A DNA stretch of 64,000 bases from Pseudomonas asturiensis (GCF_900143095.1 NZ_FRDA01000012.1:62001-126000); one strand, 5' to 3'. Numbered from the stretch's first letter, positions 53,130-62,335 are shown. Program-made: numbers and translations. The notes: generated from the sequence alone by a model not told the origin.

Positions 53130-55550
53130 GTGAATACTCCCCTCGACCTCCCACTGGGTGGCGGCGAAATGGGTCGGCTGATCCGAGAGACAGACTGGTC
53201 GGCGTCTGCCATGCGAGCCAGGGATACATGGCCCTGCGCGCTGATATCGTCGCTGAACCTGATGCTCAACTGCCCGGACAGCATGTACCTGCTGTGGGGG
53301 CCTGAATTCACGCTGTTTTTCAATGACGCCTACCGCTCAGTCCTGCCAATGGCTGCTGAGCAGGCTCAGGGCCAACCTATCGCGGCCGTCTGGGGCGATG
53401 CCTGGGTAGATGTGCAGCATCTGGCCGAGCAGGCACTGACGGGAAGCAGCTGTCGATCAGACAATATCCAGCGCACCGTAACCCGCAATGGCAGGCCCGA
53501 AAGAACCTGGTGGTCGCTGTCCTACTCGCCGTTGTACGGCGACACCGGTCTGATCGAAGGCGTGTTCTGCCGCGTCAACGAGACTACATCGCAGGTGCTG
53601 GATCAGGCCCGCCAGAGCGAAAGTGAAGCCTTTACCGATCGCGTGCTGTCGAGCATTAATGACTGCATCAAGGTCCTGGATCTCGAGTCACGCCTGACGT
53701 TCATGAGCGAAGGGGGCCAGCGCATCATGGAAGTCAGCGACTTCAATGCCATTCGCGGCTGCCCGTGGCCCGACTTCTGGCAAAACCAGGGCAACCTCGA
53801 CGCCGTCGCTGCCATTGAGGCCGCGCGCGCAGGCAACAGCGCCAACTTCATGGGTTCGGCGCAGACCATGGCCGGCACCGTCAAATGGTGGCACGTACAG
53901 GTCAGTCCGATCTTCGGCAAAGACGGCAAGCCGGAAAAAATCCTGTGCGTATCCCGCGACATGACGCAATTGCGCGACGCTGAAGAGGCGCTGAAATCGC
54001 TCAACGAGTCGCTCGAACAACGCGTGGTCGAACGCACTCGGGACCGCGACCGGATCTGGCGACTGTCGACCGACCTGATGCTGGTGGCGCAATTCGACGG
54101 CATCATCACGGCCGTCAACCCGGCCTGGACCCAGGCCTTGGGCTGGTCGGAGCAGGAACTGCTGAATAGCCAGTTCCTGACACTGGTGCATCCCGATGAC
54201 CTAGAGAGCACACTGGGTGCCATGAGCGGGCTGGAGAGCGGCCAGAACATTCCGCACTTCAAGAATCGATACCGCCATCTGGACGGGTCGTACCGCACGA
54301 TTGCCTGGACGGCGGTGCCGGACACGCATTTCATCCATGCCGTAGGGCGTGATATTCAGGCCGAAGAAGAGGCAAACGAGGCGCTGAGACTTTCTCAGGA
54401 TGCGCTTCACCAGGCGCAGAAACTGGAAGCCATCGGTCAGCTTACGGGCGGTGTTGCGCACGATTTCAATAACCTGTTGACCGTGATTCGGTCCTGCAGC
54501 GACCTGTTGAAACCTGCCGATCTGGATGAAGCACGCCGCGTAAAGTACGTCGAAGCCATTTCAACCACGGTGGACCGCGCCGCGCGCCTGACTGGACAGT
54601 TGCTGGCGTTCGCCCGACGCCAGGCCTTGCAGCCGGAAGTGTTCGACGTGGGTAAAAGTGTGTCGCGTATCGGGGAAATGATGGACACCCTGACCGGATC
54701 GCGTATCCAGGTCGACATCGACGTGCCTGCCGAACCGTGTTTCATTTTTGCCGATGGCAGCCAGTTCGACACGGCACTGGTCAACATGGTGGTGAACGCA
54801 CGCGATGCGATGGCAGGGTCTGGCCGCCTGACAATCAAGGTGGAACGATGCACCTGCCCCTCCAGTGAACTGACGTCTTCGCTGAGCGAGGGCGACTACG
54901 TAACGGTGTCGCTGACCGATACGGGCTCAGGCATCGCCCGAGAAAAGCTCGGGTTGATCTTCGAACCGTTCTACACCACCAAAAGCGTGGGTCAGGGCAC
55001 GGGGCTGGGCTTGTCGCAGGTGTTCGGTTTCGCCAAGCAGTCCGGTGGAGAAGTGTTGGTCGAAAGTGAACTGGGCAGCGGCAGCCGCTTCACGCTGTGC
55101 CTGCCCAGCGCTCAGGCGCACGAAGCCGATCCCGAAAACGAAAACCCTGCACTGGGCGCTCTGCCCGGTTTATGCGTCCTGATGGTGGAAGACAATCAGG
55201 ATATCGGCACCTATACCTTGCCCATGCTCGAACAATTGGGCTTTCAGGTGGTCTGGGTAACGAGTGCCAGCGAGGCACTGGATGAGCTGCGTGGCAATCC
55301 CGAAAGCTTTCACGTGGTGTTCTCGGACATCGCCATGCCGGGCATGAGTGGTCTGGAGCTGTACGCCGAGATCGAAGCGCGGTATCCGTGGATGCCGGTC
55401 GTGCTGACAACCGGTTACAGCACCGAATTCGCCCAGTTCGCTCAGGATGAATCGCATCGCTTCGACCTGTTGCAAAAGCCGTACGCGCTGGAAGACCTCG
55501 CAGCCCTTCTGCACAAGGCCGCCTCGCGCAGCACCCGGCAGGAGGAGTGA
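53130..55550 (+). CDS. Soluble hybrid sensor histidine kinase with PAS domains
   Basis: The 806-residue protein has no membrane segment. Order: an N-terminal PAS-like region (LGGGEMGRLIRETDWSASAM, residues 1-160), a second PAS domain (about 165-295), a coiled linker, a third PAS domain (VAQFDGIITAVNPAWTQALGWSEQELL, about 310-420), the kinase core with His444 in GQLTGGVAHDFNNLL, the ATPase domain, and a C-terminal receiver with Asp733 in FSDIAMPGMSGLELY. It senses a cytoplasmic signal; no cognate output protein is next to it. The likely start is GTG 53130; ATG 53169 is a shorter alternative. Confidence 0.9.
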   Translation: MNTPLDLPLGGGEMGRLIRETDWSASAMRARDTWPCALISSLNLMLNCPDSMYLLWGPEFTLFFNDAYRSVLPMAAEQAQGQPIAAVWGDAWVDVQHLAEQALTGSSCRSDNIQRTVTRNGRPERTWWSLSYSPLYGDTGLIEGVFCRVNETTSQVLDQARQSESEAFTDRVLSSINDCIKVLDLESRLTFMSEGGQRIMEVSDFNAIRGCPWPDFWQNQGNLDAVAAIEAARAGNSANFMGSAQTMAGTVKWWHVQVSPIFGKDGKPEKILCVSRDMTQLRDAEEALKSLNESLEQRVVERTRDRDRIWRLSTDLMLVAQFDGIITAVNPAWTQALGWSEQELLNSQFLTLVHPDDLESTLGAMSGLESGQNIPHFKNRYRHLDGSYRTIAWTAVPDTHFIHAVGRDIQAEEEANEALRLSQDALHQAQKLEAIGQLTGGVAHDFNNLLTVIRSCSDLLKPADLDEARRVKYVEAISTTVDRAARLTGQLLAFARRQALQPEVFDVGKSVSRIGEMMDTLTGSRIQVDIDVPAEPCFIFADGSQFDTALVNMVVNARDAMAGSGRLTIKVERCTCPSSELTSSLSEGDYVTVSLTDTGSGIAREKLGLIFEPFYTTKSVGQGTGLGLSQVFGFAKQSGGEVLVESELGSGSRFTLCLPSAQAHEADPENENPALGALPGLCVLMVEDNQDIGTYTLPMLEQLGFQVVWVTSASEALDELRGNPESFHVVFSDIAMPGMSGLELYAEIEARYPWMPVVLTTGYSTEFAQFAQDESHRFDLLQKPYALEDLAALLHKAASRSTRQEE

Positions 55551-55690
55551 CCCCCGCGTCATGAACGGCTCGCGATGAGTACGTTGAAAACCTGCGGTAG
55601 CCAGAGGGTGTTCTTTTCGAGAAGAACGCCCGCCACACACCTCGTCTTTTGCACGCTTCTGGACTGTCGTACGCAAGGAGGAATGTAGAC

Positions 55691-57385
55691 ATGATTGTCG
55701 GTATTGATTTGGGCACGACCAACAGTCTGGTCGCGGTATGGCGTGACGGTCGCAGCCAGTTGGTCACCAATGCCCTGGGTGAAACGCTCACCCCAAGCGT
55801 CGTCGGGCTCGATGACAATGGTCAGATTCTGGTCGGCAAGGCCGCCCGCGAACGCCTGCAGACCCACCCCGATAAAACCACTGCGCTGTTCAAGCGCTAC
55901 ATGGGCAGTGCCCAGCAAACCCGGCTCGGCCCGGACACCTACCGACCCGAAGAATTGTCCTCACTGGTGCTCAAAAGCCTGAAGGCCGATGTCGAGCGGG
56001 CGTTTGGCGAGCCTGTCACCCAAGCGGTCATCAGCGTGCCGGCCTACTTCAGTGACGCCCAGCGCAAGGCGACCCGGATCGCTGGCGAACTGGCGGGCCT
56101 GAAAGTCGAAAAGCTCATCAACGAACCTACAGCCGCTGCCCTGGCTTATGGACTGCACCAGAAAGAAGGCGAAACCTCGTTCCTGATCTTCGACCTGGGC
56201 GGCGGGACGTTCGACATCTCGATTCTGGAACTCTTCGACGGGGTGATGGAAGTAAGGGCCAGCGCCGGAGACAACTTTCTGGGCGGCGAAGACTTCGACC
56301 GGGCCTTGCTCGATCACTTTTTGACCCTGCTTCAGGGCGAATCCGCGTTCCCTGCCCGAACGCTGATCGAACCTGCCTTGCGGCGTGAGGCCGAGCGCGT
56401 GCGCAAGGCACTGGGGCAGGATGAACGCGCCGACTTCGTTGTGCGCCATGGCGATCGCGAATGGCGCCGCACGATCACCCAGGAACAGCTTGCCGACCTC
56501 TATGCGCCACTGTTGGCTCGCCTGCGCGCGCCCATCGAGCGCGCGCTGCGTGATGCGAAGATCCGGGTCGCCGACCTCGATGAAATCCTGCTGGTGGGCG
56601 GTACTACGCGCATGCCACTGATTCGTAAACTGGCCGCGGGCATGTTCGGACGTTTCCCGTCCATCACCCTCAACCCGGACGAGGTGGTCGCCCAGGGCGC
56701 GGCGATTCAGGCGGCGCTCAAAGAGCGAGACGCGGCGCTGGAAGAGATTGTGCTGACCGATGTCTGCCCTTACACGCTGGGCATCGAGACGGCTCAGCAG
56801 GTGTTCAACGGTTATCAGTCGGGGCACTACTTGCCCATCATCGAGCGCAACAGCGTGGTGCCGGTGAGTCGTGTGCAAACGGTCAGTACCGTCAAGGATC
56901 ATCAGACACACGTTCTGGTGAAAATCTTTCAAGGCGAAAGTCGCCTGGTGAAAGACAACATCGCGCTGGGCGAGCTGAGCATCCCGATCCCGAAAGCCAA
57001 AGCCGGGGAGATTGATCTGGAAGTCCGATTCACCTATGACAATAACGGCCTGCTGGAAGCCGACGTCCGGATACCGGCAACCGGTCTGAATCACAGGCTG
57101 GTCATCGAGAACAACCCGGGCGTGATGACGCCCGCTGAAATCCAGGAACGACTCCAGGTGCTGCAGGCCCTCAAGGTCCATCCTCGCGAGCAGCAGGTCA
57201 ACACCCACCTGAGCGCCCGGCTGGAGCGGCTTTACCAGGAATACCTTGGCGAGGCACGGGAGATGATCGGCGTCTGGGCGGCGCAATTTCAACGCGTTCT
57301 GGAAACCCAGGACGACAGGCAGATCAGCGAGATGCGCCGGCAACTGGAGCAGCAGGCAGACCGCTTTGAACGAGGTGAGTGGTGA
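55691..57385 (+). CDS. hscC: Hsp70-class chaperone HscC
   Basis: This 564-residue Hsp70 has the nucleotide-binding blocks GIDLGTTNSLVAVWRDG, the adenosine motif INEPTAAALAYG and the second phosphate loop FLIFDLGGGTFDIS. It is shorter than DnaK, with a reduced substrate-binding domain and no DnaK-like lid tail, and is the type called HscC, a specialised Hsp70. ATG 55691 is the family start; upstream in-frame codons from 55649 are not conserved. The next gene, a J-like membrane protein, overlaps it by four bases (57382-57385), suggesting that the two work as a chaperone and co-chaperone pair. Confidence 0.92.
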   Translation: MIVGIDLGTTNSLVAVWRDGRSQLVTNALGETLTPSVVGLDDNGQILVGKAARERLQTHPDKTTALFKRYMGSAQQTRLGPDTYRPEELSSLVLKSLKADVERAFGEPVTQAVISVPAYFSDAQRKATRIAGELAGLKVEKLINEPTAAALAYGLHQKEGETSFLIFDLGGGTFDISILELFDGVMEVRASAGDNFLGGEDFDRALLDHFLTLLQGESAFPARTLIEPALRREAERVRKALGQDERADFVVRHGDREWRRTITQEQLADLYAPLLARLRAPIERALRDAKIRVADLDEILLVGGTTRMPLIRKLAAGMFGRFPSITLNPDEVVAQGAAIQAALKERDAALEEIVLTDVCPYTLGIETAQQVFNGYQSGHYLPIIERNSVVPVSRVQTVSTVKDHQTHVLVKIFQGESRLVKDNIALGELSIPIPKAKAGEIDLEVRFTYDNNGLLEADVRIPATGLNHRLVIENNPGVMTPAEIQERLQVLQALKVHPREQQVNTHLSARLERLYQEYLGEAREMIGVWAAQFQRVLETQDDRQISEMRRQLEQQADRFERGEW

Positions 57386-59046
57386 CGACAATGGATTGTT
57401 GGGCTGTTCTGGAGCTGGACCGTAACGCCGACGAACGCAGCATCAAGCGCCAGTACGCAAAGTTGCTGAAAACCAATCGGCCCGATGATGATCCCGCAGC
57501 GTTTCAGACCCTGCGTGACGCCTACGAACAAGCGCTGGGGTGGGCTCGCAATGGCGCCAAAGAAGACAGCGATGACAACGACGGCGCTGTGGACACCCTC
57601 GATGCAAGAGCCCTGACGCCGTTGCCCTTCGCCCCGGCGCCCGTCGTTCAGCCTCCCGAGACAAGACCATTGCCGTCTGTGGAGAAACAGCAGGAGACGG
57701 AGCACGAGCAGCCCTCGCTGCGTCCTGCCGTGGAAACAAGCTGGTACGAGCAGGCGAGTCTGACCACGCCGCAGAATCTGGCATCACAACGCCAGACGGC
57801 AAGGGACCAGGGCTGCGATGAAAAATTTCAGCAACACCTGGCCAGGCGCTGTTTGCTGGACCTGGATGATCATCTGGAGCTCATTCAGGCAGCCGTAGCC
57901 CAACTGCAATGGCTGACCCCGTGGCAGAAAGTGCAGTTCAGTTCACATCAGACGCGCCGCCTGACGCTGGCGCTGCTGGACAGCTCAAGGCCTGCGTTGC
58001 GCGCGCTCCTGGAAGACCATAAAGAGCGTGAATTTCTGGAGGCGCTGAAAGCGCTCAAGCAACAGCCCTGGCTGTCGTCACTGGATCAGCATGATCAGCT
58101 GGAACACTGGATCATGACGCTGCTGCTGAGCAGCGATGAATGGAGCGCGCCGCTTTTCGAGCGCATTTGCGACCTCTTCGACTGGGATCAGAAACATGAC
58201 GTGCATGCCGGCACGCCCTCGCTCTGGATGCACCTGATCGAGCGTTGCGAGAAAAAAGAGTTCGTCATACGCCAGCAGCAGTTGCTCGAAGGCCCTATGG
58301 ACAGCTCTCCTGCCTACGCTGCGCATTTGCTCCTCGATCCACCGACCTTGAAGACACAACTGCGTATCGCCAGAGAATGTCACGACTCCGTCTGGGAAGC
58401 CTGCGAACGCCTGTACATGGACCTGACACACCGTTTTCCAGACCTTCTTGAGCATTTCCCCTATGCCGATCTGCAGGGGTGGCAAAAACGGCGTGCCCAA
58501 GTGACGTTCAGGCCCAAGGTCCGGGTGTACCTGGTTGGCATCGTCCTGACCATCATGATGCTGCTATCGCGGTCCACTACCGGCAAAATCGGCTGGTCCG
58601 ACGTCATCATCTACACAATGACCTTGCCGCTGCTGGTGCTGTGGGGATTTTACATTGCCAAATCGATCTGGAACGCTGGCTGCGATCAGATCAAGCCTCT
58701 GGACGTCTGGCTGAGCGAGCGATTACTGCCCGAGGCGCTCAGTTGGCCAGGCTATCAGGCCCTGCTGATCCGCCATGGCGCGCCTGTCCTCTTTATCGGC
58801 AGTGTGTATGCGCAGGAAAATCCGCTACTGCTGCTGCCTTACAGTGTGGCCATGCTGCTCTGGATCTACTTGTCGCCCTATCGAATGTCGCTGATATCTG
58901 AGGCCATTGCCCGGAAAACAGGTGGATGGACAGGATTCAAGCATTACTGGGCTAGAAACACAGGGCGGTGGGTCATGATCACGTTGGGCATCATGCTTAT
59001 CTTCGTCATCGCAGTCATCATCTCCAGTCCAGACCCTCGGCACTGA
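57382..59046 (+). CDS. Membrane-anchored J-domain-like co-chaperone of HscC
   Basis: The 554-residue protein starts with a degenerate J domain: CWAVLELDRNADERSIKRQYAKLLKTNRPDDDPAAFQTLRDAYEQAL, where the usual HPD is replaced by RPD. A Glu/Pro-rich linker follows, then a region with repeating helical character (residues about 130-370), and four membrane segments near the C-terminus (VYLVGIVLTIMMLLS to WVMITLGIMLIFVIAVII). HscC in enteric bacteria works with DjlB/DjlC proteins of this kind. Start likely GTG 57382, six bases after GAGG; GTG 57379 and ATG 57391 are alternatives. It is coupled to hscC by overlap. Confidence 0.8.
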   Translation: MTTMDCWAVLELDRNADERSIKRQYAKLLKTNRPDDDPAAFQTLRDAYEQALGWARNGAKEDSDDNDGAVDTLDARALTPLPFAPAPVVQPPETRPLPSVEKQQETEHEQPSLRPAVETSWYEQASLTTPQNLASQRQTARDQGCDEKFQQHLARRCLLDLDDHLELIQAAVAQLQWLTPWQKVQFSSHQTRRLTLALLDSSRPALRALLEDHKEREFLEALKALKQQPWLSSLDQHDQLEHWIMTLLLSSDEWSAPLFERICDLFDWDQKHDVHAGTPSLWMHLIERCEKKEFVIRQQQLLEGPMDSSPAYAAHLLLDPPTLKTQLRIARECHDSVWEACERLYMDLTHRFPDLLEHFPYADLQGWQKRRAQVTFRPKVRVYLVGIVLTIMMLLSRSTTGKIGWSDVIIYTMTLPLLVLWGFYIAKSIWNAGCDQIKPLDVWLSERLLPEALSWPGYQALLIRHGAPVLFIGSVYAQENPLLLLPYSVAMLLWIYLSPYRMSLISEAIARKTGGWTGFKHYWARNTGRWVMITLGIMLIFVIAVIISSPDPRH

Positions 59047-59072
59047 AAATCCCGGCGCCACCCTGCGCATCG

Positions 59073-59117
59073 GCAATAATCCGCTCATTCAAATCCGCCG
59101 AATGAGCGGATTATTGC
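59073..59117. terminator. 17-base perfect inverted repeat between J-protein gene and kgtP
   Basis: GCAATAATCCGCTCATT (59073-59089) is followed by its perfect reverse complement (59101-59117), with an 11-base loop. It lies 26 bases after the J-protein stop and 44 before the kgtP sigma-54 promoter. It may terminate the chaperone operon or be an activator site for kgtP. There is no T-run. Confidence 0.5.
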
Positions 59118-59160
59118 TTATAAAAAACCAGAAACCCCTCTAAAACAGCCTTTTCAGGTG

Positions 59161-59176
59161 TGGCACAGCTCCTGCT
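59161..59176 (+). promoter_or_regulatory. Candidate sigma-54 promoter of kgtP
   Basis: TGGCACAGCTCCTGCT has the -24 element TGGCAC and the -12 element TGC with exact spacing of GG to GC. It lies 60 bases upstream of the kgtP start codon, a suitable distance. A sigma-54 activator (DctD) is encoded in this window. Confidence 0.65.
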
Positions 59177-59235
59177 ATGTATAGGCTCAAGGCCTTGAAC
59201 GCCTACTTCTAAAAATAATGACATAAAGGTACATC

Positions 59236-60561
59236 ATGGAAATTTCCAACTCCGCCCCCGCAGGGTCGGCCGGTGCCTCGGCTGCCCCGAAGACCACCTC
59301 CAGTCGTCTCAAATCCATTTTCAGCGGCTCGGTCGGCAACATGGTCGAGTGGTATGACTGGTACGTCTACGCTGCCTTCTCCCTGTATTTCGCCAAAGCC
59401 TTCTTCCCCAAGGGCGACACCACCGCTCAACTGCTGAACACCGCGGCGATCTTCGCCGTCGGCTTTCTGATGCGTCCTATCGGTGGCTGGCTGATGGGCC
59501 TGTACGCCGACTATAAAGGCCGCAAGGCTGCACTGATGGCCTCGGTGCTGTTGATGTGCTTCGGCTCGCTGATCATTGCCCTGACCCCGGGTTACGAGAG
59601 CATTGGCGTCGGCGCGCCCATTCTGCTGGTGTTTGCTCGCCTGCTGCAGGGCCTGTCGGTCGGTGGCGAATACGGCACCTCGGCCACCTACCTCAGCGAA
59701 ATGGCGACCAAGGAGCGTCGCGGCTTTTTCTCCAGCTTTCAGTACGTCACGCTGATTTCCGGCCAGCTCATCGCACTCGGTGTGTTGATCGTGCTGCAAC
59801 AGACGCTGACCACCGAGCAGCTGTACGCATGGGGCTGGCGTATCCCGTTCGTCATCGGCGCACTGTGTGCCGTGGTGGCGCTGTTCCTGCGTCGCGGCAT
59901 GGAAGAAACCGAGTCGTTCACTCGCAAGAAGAAAGAAAAGGCCAAGGAAAGCCTGATGCGCACCCTGATGCGCCACCCCAAGGAACTGATGACCGTGGTC
60001 GGTCTGACCATGGGCGGTACGCTGGCCTTCTACACCTACACCACCTACATGCAGAAGTACCTGGTGAATACGGTCGGCATGAGCATCACCGACTCGACCA
60101 CCATTTCCGCCGCGACGCTGTTCCTGTTCATGGTGCTGCAACCGGTGATCGGTGCGCTGTCCGACAAGGTCGGCAGACGTCCGATCCTGATCGCCTTCGG
60201 CGTGCTGGGTACCCTGTGCACCGTGCCGATCCTCACCACCCTGCACACCATCCAGACCTGGTGGGGCGCGTTCTTCCTGATCATGGCGGCGCTGATCATC
60301 GTCAGTGGCTACACCTCGATCAATGCAGTGGTAAAAGCCGAACTGTTCCCGACTGAAATCCGTGCACTGGGTGTTGGGCTGCCGTACGCACTGACCGTCT
60401 CGGTCTTTGGCGGCACGGCTGAATACATTGCGCTGTGGTTCAAGAGTATCGGCATGGAGACGGGCTATTACTGGTACGTCACGGCCTGTATTGCGTGCTC
60501 GCTGCTGGTCTATGTGTTCATGAAAGACACCCGCAAGCACTCACGGATTGAAACCGACTGA
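59236..60561 (+). CDS. kgtP: Alpha-ketoglutarate/dicarboxylate permease (MFS, KgtP type)
   Basis: This 441-residue major facilitator protein belongs to the metabolite:proton symporter group with twelve membrane segments. It opens with the family block GSVGNMVEWYDWYVYAAFSLYF, followed by the signature YADYKGRKAALMASV (loop 2/3) and LLQGLSVGGEYGTSATYLSEMA. This subgroup includes KgtP, an alpha-ketoglutarate uptake permease, and related dicarboxylate carriers. An AAAGGT precedes the ATG. Its sigma-54 promoter fits activation by DctD, coded earlier in the window. Confidence 0.9.
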   Translation: MEISNSAPAGSAGASAAPKTTSSRLKSIFSGSVGNMVEWYDWYVYAAFSLYFAKAFFPKGDTTAQLLNTAAIFAVGFLMRPIGGWLMGLYADYKGRKAALMASVLLMCFGSLIIALTPGYESIGVGAPILLVFARLLQGLSVGGEYGTSATYLSEMATKERRGFFSSFQYVTLISGQLIALGVLIVLQQTLTTEQLYAWGWRIPFVIGALCAVVALFLRRGMEETESFTRKKKEKAKESLMRTLMRHPKELMTVVGLTMGGTLAFYTYTTYMQKYLVNTVGMSITDSTTISAATLFLFMVLQPVIGALSDKVGRRPILIAFGVLGTLCTVPILTTLHTIQTWWGAFFLIMAALIIVSGYTSINAVVKAELFPTEIRALGVGLPYALTVSVFGGTAEYIALWFKSIGMETGYYWYVTACIACSLLVYVFMKDTRKHSRIETD

Positions 60562-60582
60562 TCCCGTGCTGCAGTGATGAGA

Positions 60583-60613
60583 GGGCAGTCCGTGGTCGGG
60601 GCTGCCCTTTTTT
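60583..60613 (+). terminator. Rho-independent terminator of kgtP
   Basis: GGGCAG (60583-60588) pairs with CTGCCC (60602-60607), followed by TTTTTT. Confidence 0.92.
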
Positions 60614-60982
60614 GTGAGCGCAAACATCATCGACATGATCAATACAACGCCACTGGACAGCCGTGATACACGTAATCATTTAAGCGCTTACCTGTCTCAT
60701 AACGTTTCAACGTGGTGCAGACTTTTCGATCATTTCGCTCGTAAACTCATGAATTAAATGGCTTTTCAATTTGTCAAGAGGCTTTATTGCAAGAAATTTC
60801 AAAAATTGCACCACGTCGAGGCGTTACCGCCTGAAACGCCCGAAAGCCGTGCGCTGCAGCGCATTATCATTTTCAGCGATGGTCGCTAGCAATCCGATTA
60901 ACTTCTTAATAATCCGTCAACGCGTAGCATTGCCTCCATACCGGGATGACAACTCACCCGAACCCAAATTGGAGACACCCCC
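60614..60982. other. A/T-rich intergenic region upstream of the repeat protein gene
   Basis: No gene supported in these 369 bases; a plus-strand ORF at 60771-60986 has no RBS or family and overlaps the next start. GGAG at 60971-60974 is the ribosome-binding site of the repeat protein. The promoter should lie in this stretch but no clear consensus is seen. Confidence 0.45.
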
Positions 60983-61336
60983 ATGAAAACCACTCAATTG
61001 ATCTTTGGCCTTGCTCTCACTGCTCTGGCTTCGAGCGCGTTCGCTTTGCCTGCCGTCACCACCAGCGACCTGTCCAACGCAACGATCGTTGCCGAGGGCG
61101 GCACCAAGCACACCAATGTGGGCTCGATTCGCGTAGCCGCTGATGGCGCTGAACGTGTCGGCCCGAACCGTCAAGCCGCTGATGGCGCTGACCACGTCGG
61201 TGCAAACCGTCTGGCGGCCGATGGCGCGGATAACGTTGGCCCGAATCGCCAAGCCGCCGACGGCGCTGACCATGTCGGTGCAAATCGTCTGGCCGCTGAC
61301 GGTGCCGACCGTGTAGGTGCGAACCGTCTGGGCTGA
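60983..61336 (+). CDS. Secreted protein of 13-residue tandem repeats
   Basis: The 117-residue product has a signal peptide (MKTTQLIFGLALTALASSAFA, cleavage near residue 21). The mature protein starts with about 30 non-repeated residues, then five clear 13-residue repeats of form AADGADxVGxNRx (residues 52-116) and one degenerate copy just before (residues 39-51). Gly, Asp and Arg positions recur exactly. No catalytic domain is seen. Its own RBS (GGAG) and terminator make it a single-gene unit. It may be a structural, Ca2+-binding or surface-exposed repeat protein; function unknown. Confidence 0.85.
   Translation: MKTTQLIFGLALTALASSAFALPAVTTSDLSNATIVAEGGTKHTNVGSIRVAADGAERVGPNRQAADGADHVGANRLAADGADNVGPNRQAADGADHVGANRLAADGADRVGANRLG
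61136..61330 (+). repeat. Five in-frame 39-base repeats
   Basis: Five successive 39-base units (starting 61136, 61175, 61214, 61253, 61292) encode AADGA-type repeats. Units 2 and 4 encode identical peptides; units 1 and 3 differ from each other at two residues. This is a sign of duplication in blocks of two. Confidence 0.9.
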
Positions 61337-61357
61337 TCAGCCGCTTCACAACACTCC

Positions 61358-61383
61358 AAAGCCCGGCACATGCCGGGCTTTTC
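61358..61383 (+). terminator. Rho-independent terminator of the repeat protein gene
   Basis: GCCCGGCA (61361-61368) pairs with TGCCGGGC (61371-61378), two-base loop, with A and T runs on both sides (61358-61383), so it could work for either strand. Confidence 0.92.
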
Positions 61384-61474
61384 AGTGTCTGAGGGAATGC
61401 GCGACACTCTGCCCCCTTGTTGAAGCGCAGCACTTCGCTGCGACACCCGTCATTGATCTGATCAGGAATCGAGC

Positions 61475-62098
61475 ATGTCAGACGCTATTCACTCCTACGA
61501 ACCCTCCAAAGGTCACGGCCTGCCTCACGACCCCTTCAACGCGATTGTCGGGCCGCGTCCCATCGGCTGGATTTCATCTCAGGATGCCAATGGGAAATTG
61601 AATCTGGCGCCCTACAGCTTTTTCAACGCGTTCAATTACATTCCGCCGATCATCGGGTTTTGCAGCGTGGGCCGCAAAGACAGCCTCAATAACATCGAGC
61701 AGACCGGCGAGTTCGTCTGGAATCTGGCGACACGCGACCTGGCAGAGGCCATGAATCAGACGTGCGCACCGGTCGGCGCAGAGGTGAGTGAGTTCGAACT
61801 GGCCAACCTGACGCCGCTGGCGTCACAGATCGTGGCCGTGCCACGTGTGCTCGAAACACCGGTTTCCTTCGAGTGCAAGGTGACGCAGATCGTCCAGTTG
61901 CAGCGTGCAGACCAGGCGCTGGTGCCCAGTTGGCTGATTCTGGGCGAAGTGGTCGCGGTGCATATCGCCAAGTCGCTGCTCAAAGACGGCATCTACGACA
62001 CCGCCGCGGCCGAGCCGATTCTGCGTGGCGGTGGCCCGGCGGACTATTTCCAGCTGGGCCCCGAGGCCTTGTTCAAAATGTTCAGACCGGGAGCCTGA
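61475..62098 (+). CDS. Flavin reductase family protein
   Basis: This 207-residue protein has the FMN-binding split-barrel fold of the flavin reductase-like family: GPRPIGWISSQDANGKLNLAPYSFFNAFNYIPPIIGF is the FMN-phosphate-binding signature block, followed by DSLNNIEQTGEFVWNLAT and the segment AILRGGGPADYF-like near the end. Members bind FMN and reduce flavins or act as flavoprotein oxidoreductases. It is a single gene; its stop nearly touches a convergent small gene. Confidence 0.88.
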   Translation: MSDAIHSYEPSKGHGLPHDPFNAIVGPRPIGWISSQDANGKLNLAPYSFFNAFNYIPPIIGFCSVGRKDSLNNIEQTGEFVWNLATRDLAEAMNQTCAPVGAEVSEFELANLTPLASQIVAVPRVLETPVSFECKVTQIVQLQRADQALVPSWLILGEVVAVHIAKSLLKDGIYDTAAAEPILRGGGPADYFQLGPEALFKMFRPGA

Positions 62099-62335
62099 TC
62101 AGGGCTTGTCCCATACCAGCTCGCCCTCGGCGTCGACATTGACCAGCCGCTCCAGCTCCTGGACAGCGGCCAGATCGGCGTCATGGGCGGTCTTGAAGGT
62201 CTGCCCCGGCAACACCGCATGAAAGCGAGGCGCACCACCGGCCCGCGCTTTGACCGCGATTGCCGCCCGATAACCTTCCTCGCCAGGTATAACTGCCGAT
62301 ACTGCCTCGAACTCTTCGTATTCCGTGCGCGCCAT
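62099..62335 (-). CDS. Hypothetical small protein
   Basis: The 78-residue product (MARTEYEEFEAVSAVIPGEE...) is acidic, with a central segment that could form beta strands (YRAAIAVKARAGGAPRFHAV) and an acidic C-terminus. No signal peptide, membrane segment or recognised family. It is convergent with the flavin reductase gene with directly adjoining stops. I call it because codon use and a clean start are consistent with coding, but no function is proposed. Confidence 0.6.
   Translation of the reverse strand: MARTEYEEFEAVSAVIPGEEGYRAAIAVKARAGGAPRFHAVLPGQTFKTAHDADLAAVQELERLVNVDAEGELVWDKP

Noticed and set aside
61136..61330. CRISPR array
   Set aside because: The repeats are adjacent, 39 bases long, without unique spacers, and lie in one open reading frame; they encode a repeat protein.
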